From CAYXLI01 sp964464925 (GTDB lineage Bacteria > Acidobacteriota > Terriglobia > Bryobacterales > Bryobacteraceae): a stretch of DNA of 64,000 nt. How positions within the stretch are numbered: position 1 is the first letter of the stretch; each line of letters starts with the position of its first letter. This document shows, piece by piece, positions 26,977-36,387 of the stretch. The stretch spans positions 1-64,000 of the forward strand of contig CAYXLI010000023.1 of NCBI GenBank assembly GCA_964464925.1, given 5' to 3'. Under the pieces are notes generated by a model. It saw nothing but the letters and a program-made list of their open reading frames with translations. It was not told the DNA's origin and did no database searches. Position numbers and translations under genes: made by a program.

Positions 26977-27671
26977 GGAGTCTTGGCTTTCGCCTGCGCC
27001 TTCCGCATCAGAGCCGCCTGAGCTTCCAGGCCATTCAACTGGCGCAGATCTTCCTCCACCATTGCAATCGTGTTCTGAATGCGCGTCAATTCCGGTCCGG
27101 TTTTGGATGTGAGATCGCGGTCACTCGGACCACCGAAGGCTGCACCGAACGAGCGGTACTCATTCGCGAGTTCCCGGTACCGCCGCAGAACAGAGGCGAT
27201 GTAAGCATCGCGGCGCCGCGTAATGTCCTGAAGCTGCGCTTCCAGGCGAGCCTGCTCGGCTGCGGGCGTCCGCTGGGCCGGCTGCTGTGGCGCCAACTGC
27301 TGCGTCTTTTGTTTCTCCGCGGCGAACTTATCCAGACTCTCCTCGGCCGTTTTCAACCGGTTCCCAAGAGACGTTACGGACTGGTTTGCCGCATCCAGCT
27401 TTTGTTGCAGATCAGCGGTCGCAACCGCACTCGTGTCCAGTTCCTTCCGTAAGGAAGCAGTTTCGGCCATCAGTTCCAGCACACGGGAGTCCAGGGCACC
27501 GATGGTCGTTGTTGCCTCGGCCAGCTTCTTTCGGAGCGCTTCCTTTTCCGGATCAGGAGGGGGAACGCGGCGGCGGCGGGTATGTTGGACGGCCGGCGCT
27601 GCGGCGGGCAGGGAGACGGACGTAGCGGAGAGAATGGCCGCGAACGTTAGGATGGAGCCGGAGAATCTCAC
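26973..27671 (-). CDS. Secreted coiled-coil protein of unknown function
   Basis: This 232-aa protein is read from a GTG at 27671 preceded by AAAGGT; the longer frame to an ATG at 27743 would overlap the previous gene by 65 bases and bury the signal peptide. A signal sequence (GSILTFAAILSATSVSLPAAA) is followed by a basic HTRRRR patch and heptad-rich coiled coil at about 45-135, then a second helical region. There is no enzymatic motif. It is the last gene of a three-gene minus-strand set with a VWA-like protein and a receptor barrel; a periplasmic scaffold role is only a guess. Confidence 0.6.
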   Translation of the reverse strand: MRFSGSILTFAAILSATSVSLPAAAPAVQHTRRRRVPPPDPEKEALRKKLAEATTTIGALDSRVLELMAETASLRKELDTSAVATADLQQKLDAANQSVTSLGNRLKTAEESLDKFAAEKQKTQQLAPQQPAQRTPAAEQARLEAQLQDITRRRDAYIASVLRRYRELANEYRSFGAAFGGPSDRDLTSKTGPELTRIQNTIAMVEEDLRQLNGLEAQAALMRKAQAKAKTP

Positions 27672-27678
27672 GATAGTT

Positions 27679-28662
27679 TTACCTTTGCTTAACCTGCAGT
27701 CTCGCGCGGTAGACGAGGTCGGCCGGCGGTTCGGCCTCTGCACGGGTTTCCACGTGGATCTGGATAGCGGAGGCCGGGGCCGGGCCCGGCAGCCCGACCG
27801 TCAAAGTGTATTGCGCAGAAACTGCCGAGAACGCTTGTTGGATGGCATCAGGAATTTCAGCGGTCGATGCGCAGAACGACGACCAGCCCGCTGTCGCATC
27901 AGCCAACCGCTTCAATCCCGCCTGGTAGGCTCCGTTCAGCGTTGACGTCCTATACCGCAAGTGGGTAATAAATATCGGCGTCTCGCGCATGGAAATTGCC
28001 TTTTCGATTTTATTGATCTTGTCTTGAATCAGCGCCTCCGGGAACCGGCGGCTCAGATCGTGCGGATCGCTTGAGTTAATCACCGGATTGGCGAAGTCCT
28101 CACGATAATTGCGAACATCGCTGTCGGTGACATAGAGGGTGGCTATGCGGACATTCGAGGCTTTTGAAATACCTTCGGCAAGAGTCTCGATGGATGGAAG
28201 AGAATCGAGCAATCCAGCCTTCCCGGTCACCGGATCGGCCTGAATTGCCTGGGCAATCGCAGCGCGGTCGCCCGTGGGATCCACCAGGACCGTAGGGCCG
28301 TCCTGCGCACGGATCAGCGCCACAAAGGTCGATGCAGGAAGCTTTTGAATTTCAGAGATCAGGGCGTCCTTCGCGGCTTGCGCATCGGTGATATCTCCTG
28401 CCAGGTCGAGAACAAGTAAAATCATCTGACCGTCGCGCGGGGTCTTTGCACTCAATACAGGTGCGGCTTTGCCGTTGACGCTCACAAGGAAATCGGCGGG
28501 GTTCAGGATGCGCTGCTGATCGCCCTGCGGGCGCACGGAAACTCGAATGACGTTGGATTCGGCCGCCTTAGGCGCCGCCGCCAAAATTCCCGCACAGCAG
28601 GAGAGGCCCGCGACAACGGCCAGGTGTCTGAGGAATAAGCTGTGCCTGCAAAAAATAGACAT
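27679..28662 (-). CDS. Secreted VWA-like domain protein, acidobacterial type
   Basis: This 327-aa protein has a signal peptide (LAVVAGLSCCAGILAAA). Residues about 75-270 follow the von Willebrand factor A fold order seen in VWFA-related acidobacterial proteins. The metal site is degenerate: the first strand reads LVLDLAGD (D86), without the DxSxS of a MIDAS, so metal-dependent adhesion is doubtful. The C-terminal segment SAVSAQYTLTVGL is typical of these proteins. Its ATG overlaps the receptor stop as TAATG, indicating coupling, and the coiled-coil gene starts 7 bases after its stop. Confidence 0.72.
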   Translation of the reverse strand: MSIFCRHSLFLRHLAVVAGLSCCAGILAAAPKAAESNVIRVSVRPQGDQQRILNPADFLVSVNGKAAPVLSAKTPRDGQMILLVLDLAGDITDAQAAKDALISEIQKLPASTFVALIRAQDGPTVLVDPTGDRAAIAQAIQADPVTGKAGLLDSLPSIETLAEGISKASNVRIATLYVTDSDVRNYREDFANPVINSSDPHDLSRRFPEALIQDKINKIEKAISMRETPIFITHLRYRTSTLNGAYQAGLKRLADATAGWSSFCASTAEIPDAIQQAFSAVSAQYTLTVGLPGPAPASAIQIHVETRAEAEPPADLVYRARLQVKQR

Positions 28663-31517
28663 TAGAAGCTGAATCGTGCGCCCAACTGAATGACGCGTCC
28701 GCCATGCGAACCGATGATCCTGCCGGCGTCAATATTAGGCGCCGATGCCGGGCCAATTACCGTGTCCGGCTGATTCCAATCCGCATGATTGAGGAAATCG
28801 AATGCGGCGGCATTGAACTCGAACGTCCGCTCGGTACTGATCGGAAATCGCTTGGAAACGCTGAGATCAAAACCATGTACACCGGGATTCGACAGATCGG
28901 GCGACGTTCGCGTCGCATCACCCACTGTGAAATCAGGCGGCTGGTCGAATGCCGCTGGATTGAACCAGCGCGCAGGGCCCTGATTTTTCGCGTGCGGATC
29001 CACGCCCGGCACTACATTTACGTTCAATGTGCTCAGCACGCCGCCGGTATTGTTGAACTCAGGACGGAGTGCCAGGGGCGTTCCTGCAGCAAGATAAATG
29101 TTGCCGGAAACTGACCAGCCCTCCACCACGAAGCGACGCCAGTCGGCATACGGCAGAAAGGGTTTGTTGGCTCCCAACGGCAGCTCGTATACATAGTTTA
29201 ATTGCAGCTCCTGAGAAGGATTGTATGCAGAAAGCGCCCACTCGTTTTTCCGGTTATAGAAATCTTGCGTGCCGTAAGGGCCCGAATAATCATCCATGGT
29301 TTTCGAGAACGTGTAGACCGCGTTCAGAGAGAGGCCGCCGGATGCCCTTTTTTCGACGCGCAAGCTGGCCGCATCCCGCTGATACTTTCCGAGCGGATAC
29401 GAACTGTTTAAATCGAAGCCTTTATATTGCGGGTACGGACGCAACGAGGCATTGAATTTTTCGTTATTCAGTTGATCCCGGTACTGGAGCGCCGATGCGG
29501 GTATCGCATTCGGATTCGCTGCACTGTTACCGACAAGGAGGTCACGGCCACGCCAGTGCGCAACCGACAACGCAACTACCACGGATTTTGGCAGTTGGCG
29601 CTCGATGCTCAGAGAGCCGGATTGCATCAGGGGGACACGCCGGCTCATGTCGATCATGTCCGCGATCGAATCGTTCGCCGCCTCAGGAGAGAGGTTAGGA
29701 AGGCCAAAACCCAGCGGCGGAAAGCCTTGATCGAGAATCACGGCCGGCTCAATCTGAACGTTCGGAGAGAGAAGAGTCTGACGCGCGTTGAAGGCCTGGG
29801 TCCCCCACTGATCTCCATAGATCGGAATTGCATAATGGCTCCGTGAATAGCCCGCCCGAATCACCGTATCCGACCGGTTCAGCGGGTTCCATGCGACACT
29901 TACGCTCGGCTGAAGCGTGGTGACGGTAGGACGAAAGCCTCGCGTCTCCCCGTCCACCCCAGCACCGGCCAACGCGCCCGGACGCCCATTCGCGGGATTC
30001 GTGCGCTCAAGATCGATAGTTGACTGCCGGTTAAATTTTTCCACGCGCGGAGTCCTGATCGTCGCATCGACTGCGATGCTGATGCTGAGCCCCTTCGCTG
30101 CTTCATACTGATCCGCCGCCGCGAACCGCGTAGAGGTCCGGCGGAAGTAGGACGCATTCGTCACAACGCTGCGCTCGGCGTACTCGGGCAGACCCAGCAT
30201 GAAACTTGCGAAGCCGTAGCCCGTGTTGATGATTCCGGGAAGACTCGTAAGGCCGGGTGAGAAGCGGAAGTAGCCGTCCGGGTACTCCGGCAAAAATGTG
30301 TTTACCTGGTAACCCGTGTACTGCCCGCTAAAGCGCAAGGCATGCTTGGCTCGCCGGGTGGAGACTCCATCGGTCCAATCGTATACGTTGTTCGCCACAG
30401 ACGAGAACGGGTACGGGCGGCCTAATCCCAGATAAGGAGCAATGCTGTAACGAGGAAAGATGGCCTGATCGGCTCCAGCCTTCGAAACACTCGAGCGGAC
30501 CTGAAACGTCGCGCTGTTGATTGTCTGGGGAGAAAGTGTCCAAACGTCCTGCAGCGAGCCCGCGCGATTCTGAAAACTTCGATCCGCCGGCCCTGGGTTT
30601 GCGTTCGATTGAAACCATCGCGGCGCTCCGAGGAGCCCATTGGAGTAGTCGATCTCCGTGCTGAGCCTGTGGTGATCCTTGATCGGGGCGTCGATCTTGG
30701 TGATTACCCCGTTCGCGATGTTCGTCTCAGGCGAGTTAATAAAGTAGTTGTTCTGAAAAAACGGACCCACGTTTGTGTTCGGCGCGGGATACAGCGCCAT
30801 CGCCGCTTTCGCGGTGGGATCGAGCCGCAACGCCGGAATCCGGTTCCCTGGAAACGGATCGCGAAAATACTGTAGGTTGCCGGTGGACACCGGCTGCGAT
30901 GAATCGAAGTCCGGATTCAAACGTGTGGTTCGCGGATCATACATCAGGAGCCGGTTACCGGCCTGGTCCACCGTCGAAGAAAAGTCCCCGGTTCGCTCTG
31001 CAAGAGTGGGGACGGTCTGCAGTTGCGTTCTGGAGATCCGTTCCCGCACGCCTTCATACGACAAGGAGAAGAAAGTGTTCGAGGACGTACTAATGAGATG
31101 AGGAATCAGTACGGGCCCACCGACATTGAATCCGAACTGATTCCGCCGTAGCAGCGAGTTGCTCTGTCCACGCTGGCGGATTTCATGGGGAATTGCGTCC
31201 AGCGCATCGTTGCGGAAGTTCTCAAAGATGCGTCCGTGCCATGCCGGCTTCGGCCCGCTGCGTTGCGAATGCCCGGCTTCCGGGCGCATACCGAGTTCGC
31301 GCGTCTGGCGCTCAAACTCCTTCACCGCACCCTGCATCTCGGTTTCGGGCTTGCTGGGGACGTCAGTAACCGACGGTGCTGCGGCCCCCAGTAGAAGGGA
31401 GAAGAGAATAACTACCACGAAAGTCCAGTATAAAACGGAGCGCGCGGATTCTGCGTTCCATTGGACCTGTTCGCCGCGGAGCCCAAGCGGCCGGAACAGC
31501 TCACCGCAATGTAACAA
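28662..31517 (-). CDS. Oar-like TonB-dependent receptor barrel lacking plug and regulatory domains
   Basis: This 951-aa protein matches the barrel of the Oar-like receptors (LRRNQFGFNVGGPVLIP, the YDPRTT and FPGNRIPA repeats, C-terminal RFSF). It has no CarboxypepD_reg domain and no plug: barrel sequence begins near residue 95, where full receptors reach it at about 240. The N terminus has a hydrophobic segment (VLYWTFVVVILFSLLLGAA, about 28-46) and a short helical stretch. The TTG start at 31517 has AGGA upstream; a later GTG inside the hydrophobic segment is possible. It heads an operon with the VWA-like and coiled-coil genes. Confidence 0.8.
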   Translation of the reverse strand: MLHCGELFRPLGLRGEQVQWNAESARSVLYWTFVVVILFSLLLGAAAPSVTDVPSKPETEMQGAVKEFERQTRELGMRPEAGHSQRSGPKPAWHGRIFENFRNDALDAIPHEIRQRGQSNSLLRRNQFGFNVGGPVLIPHLISTSSNTFFSLSYEGVRERISRTQLQTVPTLAERTGDFSSTVDQAGNRLLMYDPRTTRLNPDFDSSQPVSTGNLQYFRDPFPGNRIPALRLDPTAKAAMALYPAPNTNVGPFFQNNYFINSPETNIANGVITKIDAPIKDHHRLSTEIDYSNGLLGAPRWFQSNANPGPADRSFQNRAGSLQDVWTLSPQTINSATFQVRSSVSKAGADQAIFPRYSIAPYLGLGRPYPFSSVANNVYDWTDGVSTRRAKHALRFSGQYTGYQVNTFLPEYPDGYFRFSPGLTSLPGIINTGYGFASFMLGLPEYAERSVVTNASYFRRTSTRFAAADQYEAAKGLSISIAVDATIRTPRVEKFNRQSTIDLERTNPANGRPGALAGAGVDGETRGFRPTVTTLQPSVSVAWNPLNRSDTVIRAGYSRSHYAIPIYGDQWGTQAFNARQTLLSPNVQIEPAVILDQGFPPLGFGLPNLSPEAANDSIADMIDMSRRVPLMQSGSLSIERQLPKSVVVALSVAHWRGRDLLVGNSAANPNAIPASALQYRDQLNNEKFNASLRPYPQYKGFDLNSSYPLGKYQRDAASLRVEKRASGGLSLNAVYTFSKTMDDYSGPYGTQDFYNRKNEWALSAYNPSQELQLNYVYELPLGANKPFLPYADWRRFVVEGWSVSGNIYLAAGTPLALRPEFNNTGGVLSTLNVNVVPGVDPHAKNQGPARWFNPAAFDQPPDFTVGDATRTSPDLSNPGVHGFDLSVSKRFPISTERTFEFNAAAFDFLNHADWNQPDTVIGPASAPNIDAGRIIGSHGGRVIQLGARFSF

Positions 31518-31556
31518 AGTTCCTGAAGATGAGTCTTATCTGAACGGGATCACCAC

Positions 31557-33017
31557 ATGCGATCGGTCCTAATCTTCGCCGTGCTGCTGTCATCAGCAGG
31601 CAGAGCGGTTTGCGCTGAGGACTCAGCGACCGTTTTAGCAAAGATCTTGGCCGAAAAAGGCACGATCACAAGCGCCGAACTGTCCCGCGTGGAGTCGGCG
31701 GAAAGCACTGATCGAGTGAACATCCTCGCGTCGATCCTCTCTGACAAAGGCGTCATCACGGCGAACGACGTTGCGAGACTGTCGCGTTCCAGTACCGCCG
31801 AGACGGCCCTCGCCAAACCTCAGCCGAAAGCCCCTGCGGCGCCGAAAGTCGCGGCGGAAATACCTCCTGTCACTTCAGCGAGTAAGCTGCCTGTTACTGT
31901 ATACGGCACGCTGCTTCTGAATGCATTCTTTGATACCTCACTAAACAACATTCAGGACATACCTTTATTTGCCGGAAAACAAGGCTCGGATGCGTTAGGC
32001 AACGACAAGAGCTTCGGCATGACGGCTCGCCAGAGCCGCATCGGGCTGCGCTATACAGGACCTACAGTAGCCGGGGCAAGGATCAGCGGACAAGCCGAGG
32101 TCGATTTTCTGGGCGGCAAAGCAGCCTTCGGAAACGGAATCAATATGGACTTGGTCCGGCTCCGTCTCGCGTTTGGGCGATTGGACTGGAAGAACGTATC
32201 GCTGGTTGCGGGGCAGGACTGGTCGGTGTTCGCACCTTTGAACCCCACTACGCTTGCCGAGTTCGCTATTCCCGGTCTCTCTGCTTCCGGAAATCCATGG
32301 ATTCGCATGCCGCAGTTACGCCTTGAGTTCCACAACGATCTGAGTGACGCGACAAGAATCCTCTTTCAAATCGCGGCTGTGGATCCGGACTTCGGCGATT
32401 TCAATACGACAGCATTCACTTCGGGCCGCACGCCAGGTATCGGAGAACGAGGGCGGTATCCCGGTGCTGACTCACGGCTTTCTCTCACGACAAAATCGAG
32501 CGGCCGGGATTTCACCATCGGAGCCAGTTCCCACTACGCGCGTGGCAAGAATGCTGGAACCGTGGGGCCGGCCACAATTCAGGCTGGCGTGGACTCTTGG
32601 GGGGCCGCGATCGATTATTCATTGCCGGTTTCCAGCAAGTTCGCTCTCACCGGCGAGTGGTACATTGGCCGCGCGCTTGGAATCTTCAGCGTAGAATCCG
32701 GCGAGGGCGTCCTGCCGGTGGGCACCCCGGGACAGCGTGGCGTGCCGGCGCGAGGCGGGTGGTCCCAAGGGCAATTCAACTTCACTCCGAAATGGCAGTT
32801 GAACCTGGCGTATGGTATCGATTCCGAAAAGACGCGCAATCTTCGGGTGGGCGATCGCAATAAGAATCAGACCTATCTGGGCAACGTCATTTACAAGTAT
32901 TCGCCGCATGTGAACTTTGCTTGGGAATGGCGCCGATTCCTAACGAACTGGAAGGATCAGCGAACTGCAAATGAGATAGGAGATCAGCTAAACATGGCGA
33001 TCGCCTACATTTTTTAG
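31557..33017 (+). CDS. DcaP-like outer-membrane porin
   Basis: This 486-aa porin has a signal peptide (VLIFAVLLSSAGRAVCA). Next come two copies of a short helical repeat (ILAEKGTITSAELSRV and ILSDKGVITANDVARL), an Ala/Pro linker, and a barrel from about residue 110 (KLPVTVYGTLLLNAFFDTS) ending in AYIF. This is the layout of DcaP-type porins, which admit small anionic compounds. It lies 39 bases upstream of fdhA on the same strand, so it may supply formate to the periplasmic dehydrogenase (inference). Its start is only 39 bases from the divergent receptor start. Confidence 0.82.
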   Translation: MRSVLIFAVLLSSAGRAVCAEDSATVLAKILAEKGTITSAELSRVESAESTDRVNILASILSDKGVITANDVARLSRSSTAETALAKPQPKAPAAPKVAAEIPPVTSASKLPVTVYGTLLLNAFFDTSLNNIQDIPLFAGKQGSDALGNDKSFGMTARQSRIGLRYTGPTVAGARISGQAEVDFLGGKAAFGNGINMDLVRLRLAFGRLDWKNVSLVAGQDWSVFAPLNPTTLAEFAIPGLSASGNPWIRMPQLRLEFHNDLSDATRILFQIAAVDPDFGDFNTTAFTSGRTPGIGERGRYPGADSRLSLTTKSSGRDFTIGASSHYARGKNAGTVGPATIQAGVDSWGAAIDYSLPVSSKFALTGEWYIGRALGIFSVESGEGVLPVGTPGQRGVPARGGWSQGQFNFTPKWQLNLAYGIDSEKTRNLRVGDRNKNQTYLGNVIYKYSPHVNFAWEWRRFLTNWKDQRTANEIGDQLNMAIAYIF

Positions 33018-33056
33018 GACTTCGCGCAGATTGCGAAGCTCCGGACAGGAGACCTT

Positions 33057-36000
33057 ATGTCAGTGACGCCAACCCGGCGCTCGTTTCTGAAGATCGGAAC
33101 CAGCGGTGCCATCCTTTCCGTACTCGGATTTGACCTAACCCCGGCGTATGCGCAATCGCGGGAATTGAAGATCGCGCGAACTACCGAGAACCGTTCCACG
33201 TGTCCATACTGCTCGGTGAGTTGCGGCGTGATCATTCACACGCTGGGAGACAAGGCGAAGAATGTAACACCCCAGGTGGTTCACGTGGAGGGTGATCCTG
33301 ACCACCCAATCAATCGCGGCACGCTTTGCCCCAAGGGATCTTCATTGCAGCAGGACATTTTGAACGAGCGCCGATTGCTGAAGCCGCAGGTACGGCGGCC
33401 CGGCTCCGATCATTGGGAGGACATCTCGTGGGACACGGCGATCAACGAAATTGCCCGCCTTGTGAAGAAAACGCGCGATGACACTTTCATTGAGAAGGAC
33501 AGCCAGGGCCGTACCGTCAACCGGTGTGAAGGCTTGGCGTGGCACGGCGGCTGCACCGATACGAACGAGTTCAATTTCCTCATTGTGAAGACAATGCGCA
33601 GCCTCGGGGTGGTCTCGCTGGAAAATCAGGCCCGTGTTTGACACGGTCCCACGGTCTCCAGTTTGGGGCCCACATTCGGACGCGGAGCGATGACAAATGG
33701 CTGGATCGACATCAAGAATACGGACATGATGTTGATCATGGGCGGGAATCCGGCCGAGAACCACCCGTGTGGATTCAAGTGGCCGATTGAGGCGAAGCGG
33801 CACCGGAACGCGAAGATGATCGTTGTAGATCCGCGTTTCACGCGAACAGCGGCGACTGCGGACCTGTTCCTGCAGATTCGAGCCGGAAGCGATCTCGCCT
33901 TCCTCGGCGGTCTTCTGAATTACACCCTTCAGAACAACCGCTTCAACAAGGACTATCTGGCGTACTTCACGAATGCGGCCTTCCTTGTAAAGAAAGGGTT
34001 TAAGCTGCCCGAGGACGGTCTGTTCTCGGGATACGATTCCTCCACGCGGACGTACGACAAATCCACATGGAACTACGAAGAGGGAGGAGACGTAACGGGA
34101 ACGGCTGCCGCTGCGATTGCGGCGGGCGACGGTCCTGCCACCACCGGTGCGCCGGGCAAGGCCCCGAATGAGCACGCAGCCCAGGCCCCAGGAAAAACCG
34201 CCGATCCGCGGCAGGGCGGGCAAGGGACTCCATCAGGAAAAGGAGGCGAAGGGCACGGCTATCAGGCCCAAGGTCCCGCGGGCGCAAAGGCGATGGACTC
34301 AACTCAGCAGGCATCTATGCCGGCGAACGTGGCCTATGACCTTTCCCTGGAACATCCGCGATGCGTGTTTCAACTGTTGAAGAAGCAGTATTCCCGCTAC
34401 ACCCCTGAGTTGGTAGAACGCATCACCGGTATCCGGAAAGAAGATTTTCTCAAGGCAGCCGACCTGTTTACTTCCATTCGGAAGAATGGCGACATGAAAA
34501 AAGCGGGCACGGTAATCTACGCGGTCGGCTGGACGCAACACACCTCGGGCACACAGACAATTCGCGCTGCGGCAATGCTCCAGTTGATTCTTGGGAACAT
34601 GGGGCGCGCGGGCGGCGGAGTGAATGCGTTGCGGGGGCACTCGAACATCCAGGGCGCTACCGATCTCGCCGGAGTTTTCGATATTCTTCCAGGCTATCTG
34701 AAAATGCCGAACCCAGCGGACAAAGATCTGGCGACCTATCTGAAACGAACGACGCCAACGGCTTCGAAGCCGGCTGCCTGGGATTCTTACAATTACTGGA
34801 GCAACACGCCGAAGTTCACCGTCTCCTTCTTGAAAGCCATGTACGGCGAGGCCGCAAAGAAAGAGAACGACTGGGGCTTCCACCTTTTGCCGAAAATCGA
34901 CCGGAAGTACTCCTGGGCCGAGATTTGGGACGACATGTACGCCGGCCACATCAAGGGGCTAATGGCGTTTGGCATGAACGGAGTCGCGATCGGGCCAAAT
35001 TCGCAGAAGAACATCAACGCGCTCAAAAAGGCGGAGTGGCTGTTGGTTTGCGAAATCTATCCGGATGAGACGAGCGGGTTTTGGCAGTCCCCAGGGATCA
35101 CGCCCGAGGAGATGAAGAAGATCAACACAGTTGTCTACCGGCTTCCGGGCGCCGGCTTCGCGGAGAAGGATGGCACCTTCGTCAATTCCGCACGCTGGCT
35201 GCAATGGAAATACGCCGCCGTTCCTCCTCCGGGACAGGCGAAGCTCGATCAGGAAATACTGGCACGAATCTTTATGAAGGTCCGCGAACTGTACCGCACC
35301 GAGGGCGGGAAGTTCCCGGAAGGGCCACTCAGCCTGGCTTGGAACTACACGAATCCGAACAATCCTTCGCTTTCTGAAGTGGCAAAAGAAATCAACGGCA
35401 GTGCGTTAGCCGACATTACGGATGCCAAACTCAACCAGACGATCAAGGCAGGCCAGCAACTTCCCAGCTTTGCATGGCTGCGCGACGACGGCTCGACAGC
35501 ATCCGGCAATTGGCTATATTGCGGATCGTGGACGGAAGCAGGAGCACTGACACAACGGAGAGGGACCGAGGACCCGTCCGGCCTTGGAGTCTATCCGAAT
35601 TGGGCCTGGTCGTGGCCTTTGAATCGAAGAGTCATGTACAACCGGGCATCATGCGATCTGTCAGGCAAACCGTGGGATCCGGAGCGGCCGCAGATCTGGT
35701 GGGACGAAGATCGGAAGAAGTGGACGGGGCTTGACGTCCCTGATTTCAAGACCGATTCCCCGCCGCAGGACCGGATGGGTCCATTCATCATGAACGCGGA
35801 AGGCGTGGGGCGGCTTTTCGGACCGTTGGCAGCATTCGCCGATGGACCGTTTCCGGAGTTTTACGAACAGACGGAGAGTCCCGTCCGGAATCTGCTGCAT
35901 CCGGAACAGAACAATAATCCTGTCGCGAAGCGGTTCCAGTCGGACATGGACAAGTTCGGCACACCGGATCAGGGATACAACATCGTCTGCACAACCTATC

Positions 36001-36377
36001 GCCTCACCGAGCATTACCACTACTGGACAAAGAACAATCCGATGAACGTCCAACTAGTGCCGGAGCCATTCGTGGAAATCCCGGCGGAGCTTGCGAACGA
36101 AATGGGACTACGCGGCGGCGAAAAGGTGAGGGTGACCAGCGCGCGCAGCTTTTATATCGGCAAGGCAATGGTCACGCGTCGCATCAAGCCCATGCTGATC
36201 GACGGCAAGAAGACCTACCAGATTGGCATCCCCATCCACTGGGGCTATCGCGGAATCGCGGAAGACGAAGGCAAGACGGAGCGAACGCTAGCGAATCGAT
36301 TGTCGCCCGCGGCGATCGACCCCAACGCGTACACGCCGGAATTCAAGGGTTTCCTCGTGAAACTGGAAAAGGTTTAA
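33057..36377 (+). CDS. fdhA: Formate dehydrogenase alpha subunit, selenoprotein (in-frame UGA = Sec195)
   Basis: This 1106-residue periplasmic catalytic subunit resembles E. coli FdnG/FdoG (about 1015 aa). It has a TAT signal (TRRSFLKIG), [4Fe-4S] ligands C49/C52/C56/C91 (CPYCSVSC), and a UGA at 33639-33641 inside ENQARV-U-HGPTV, exactly where FdnG has its molybdenum-ligating selenocysteine. The frame continues unchanged to 36377 with family sequence (GPTFGRGAMTNGWIDIKNT), and a SECIS-like hairpin follows the UGA. Residues about 343-427 are an extra Gly/Ala/Pro-rich insert. AGGAG precedes the ATG. It oxidises formate to CO2 and passes electrons to FdhB. A Sec pathway must exist elsewhere in the genome. 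Confidence 0.93.
33639..33641 (+). other. UGA selenocysteine codon of fdhA
   Basis: The UGA falls between ENQARV and HGPTVSSLGPTFGRG, matching the active-site Sec of formate dehydrogenase N/O. The frame before and after is the same and both halves belong to one family, so neither termination nor a frameshift fits. Confidence 0.92.
33653..33670 (+). promoter_or_regulatory. Bacterial SECIS hairpin
   Basis: GGTCTC (33653-33658) can pair with GGGGCC (33665-33670) in a 6-bp stem with two G-U pairs. The six-base loop CAGTTT contains the GU pair that SelB recognises in E. coli elements. The stem begins 11 nt after the UGA, the spacing of E. coli fdhF. The stability has not been calculated. Confidence 0.75.
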
Positions 36378-36387
36378 AGGGTCCACT

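Noticed and set aside
33020..33038. Hairpin CTTCGC/GCGAAG between the porin and fdhA
   Set aside because: Six base pairs without a U-tract just before the fdhA ribosome binding site; too weak to call an attenuator.
33057..33641. fdhA as a pseudogene or two genes split by a stop codon
   Set aside because: The frame is unchanged across the UGA, both parts are one family, and the UGA sits at the known selenocysteine position with a SECIS-like hairpin.
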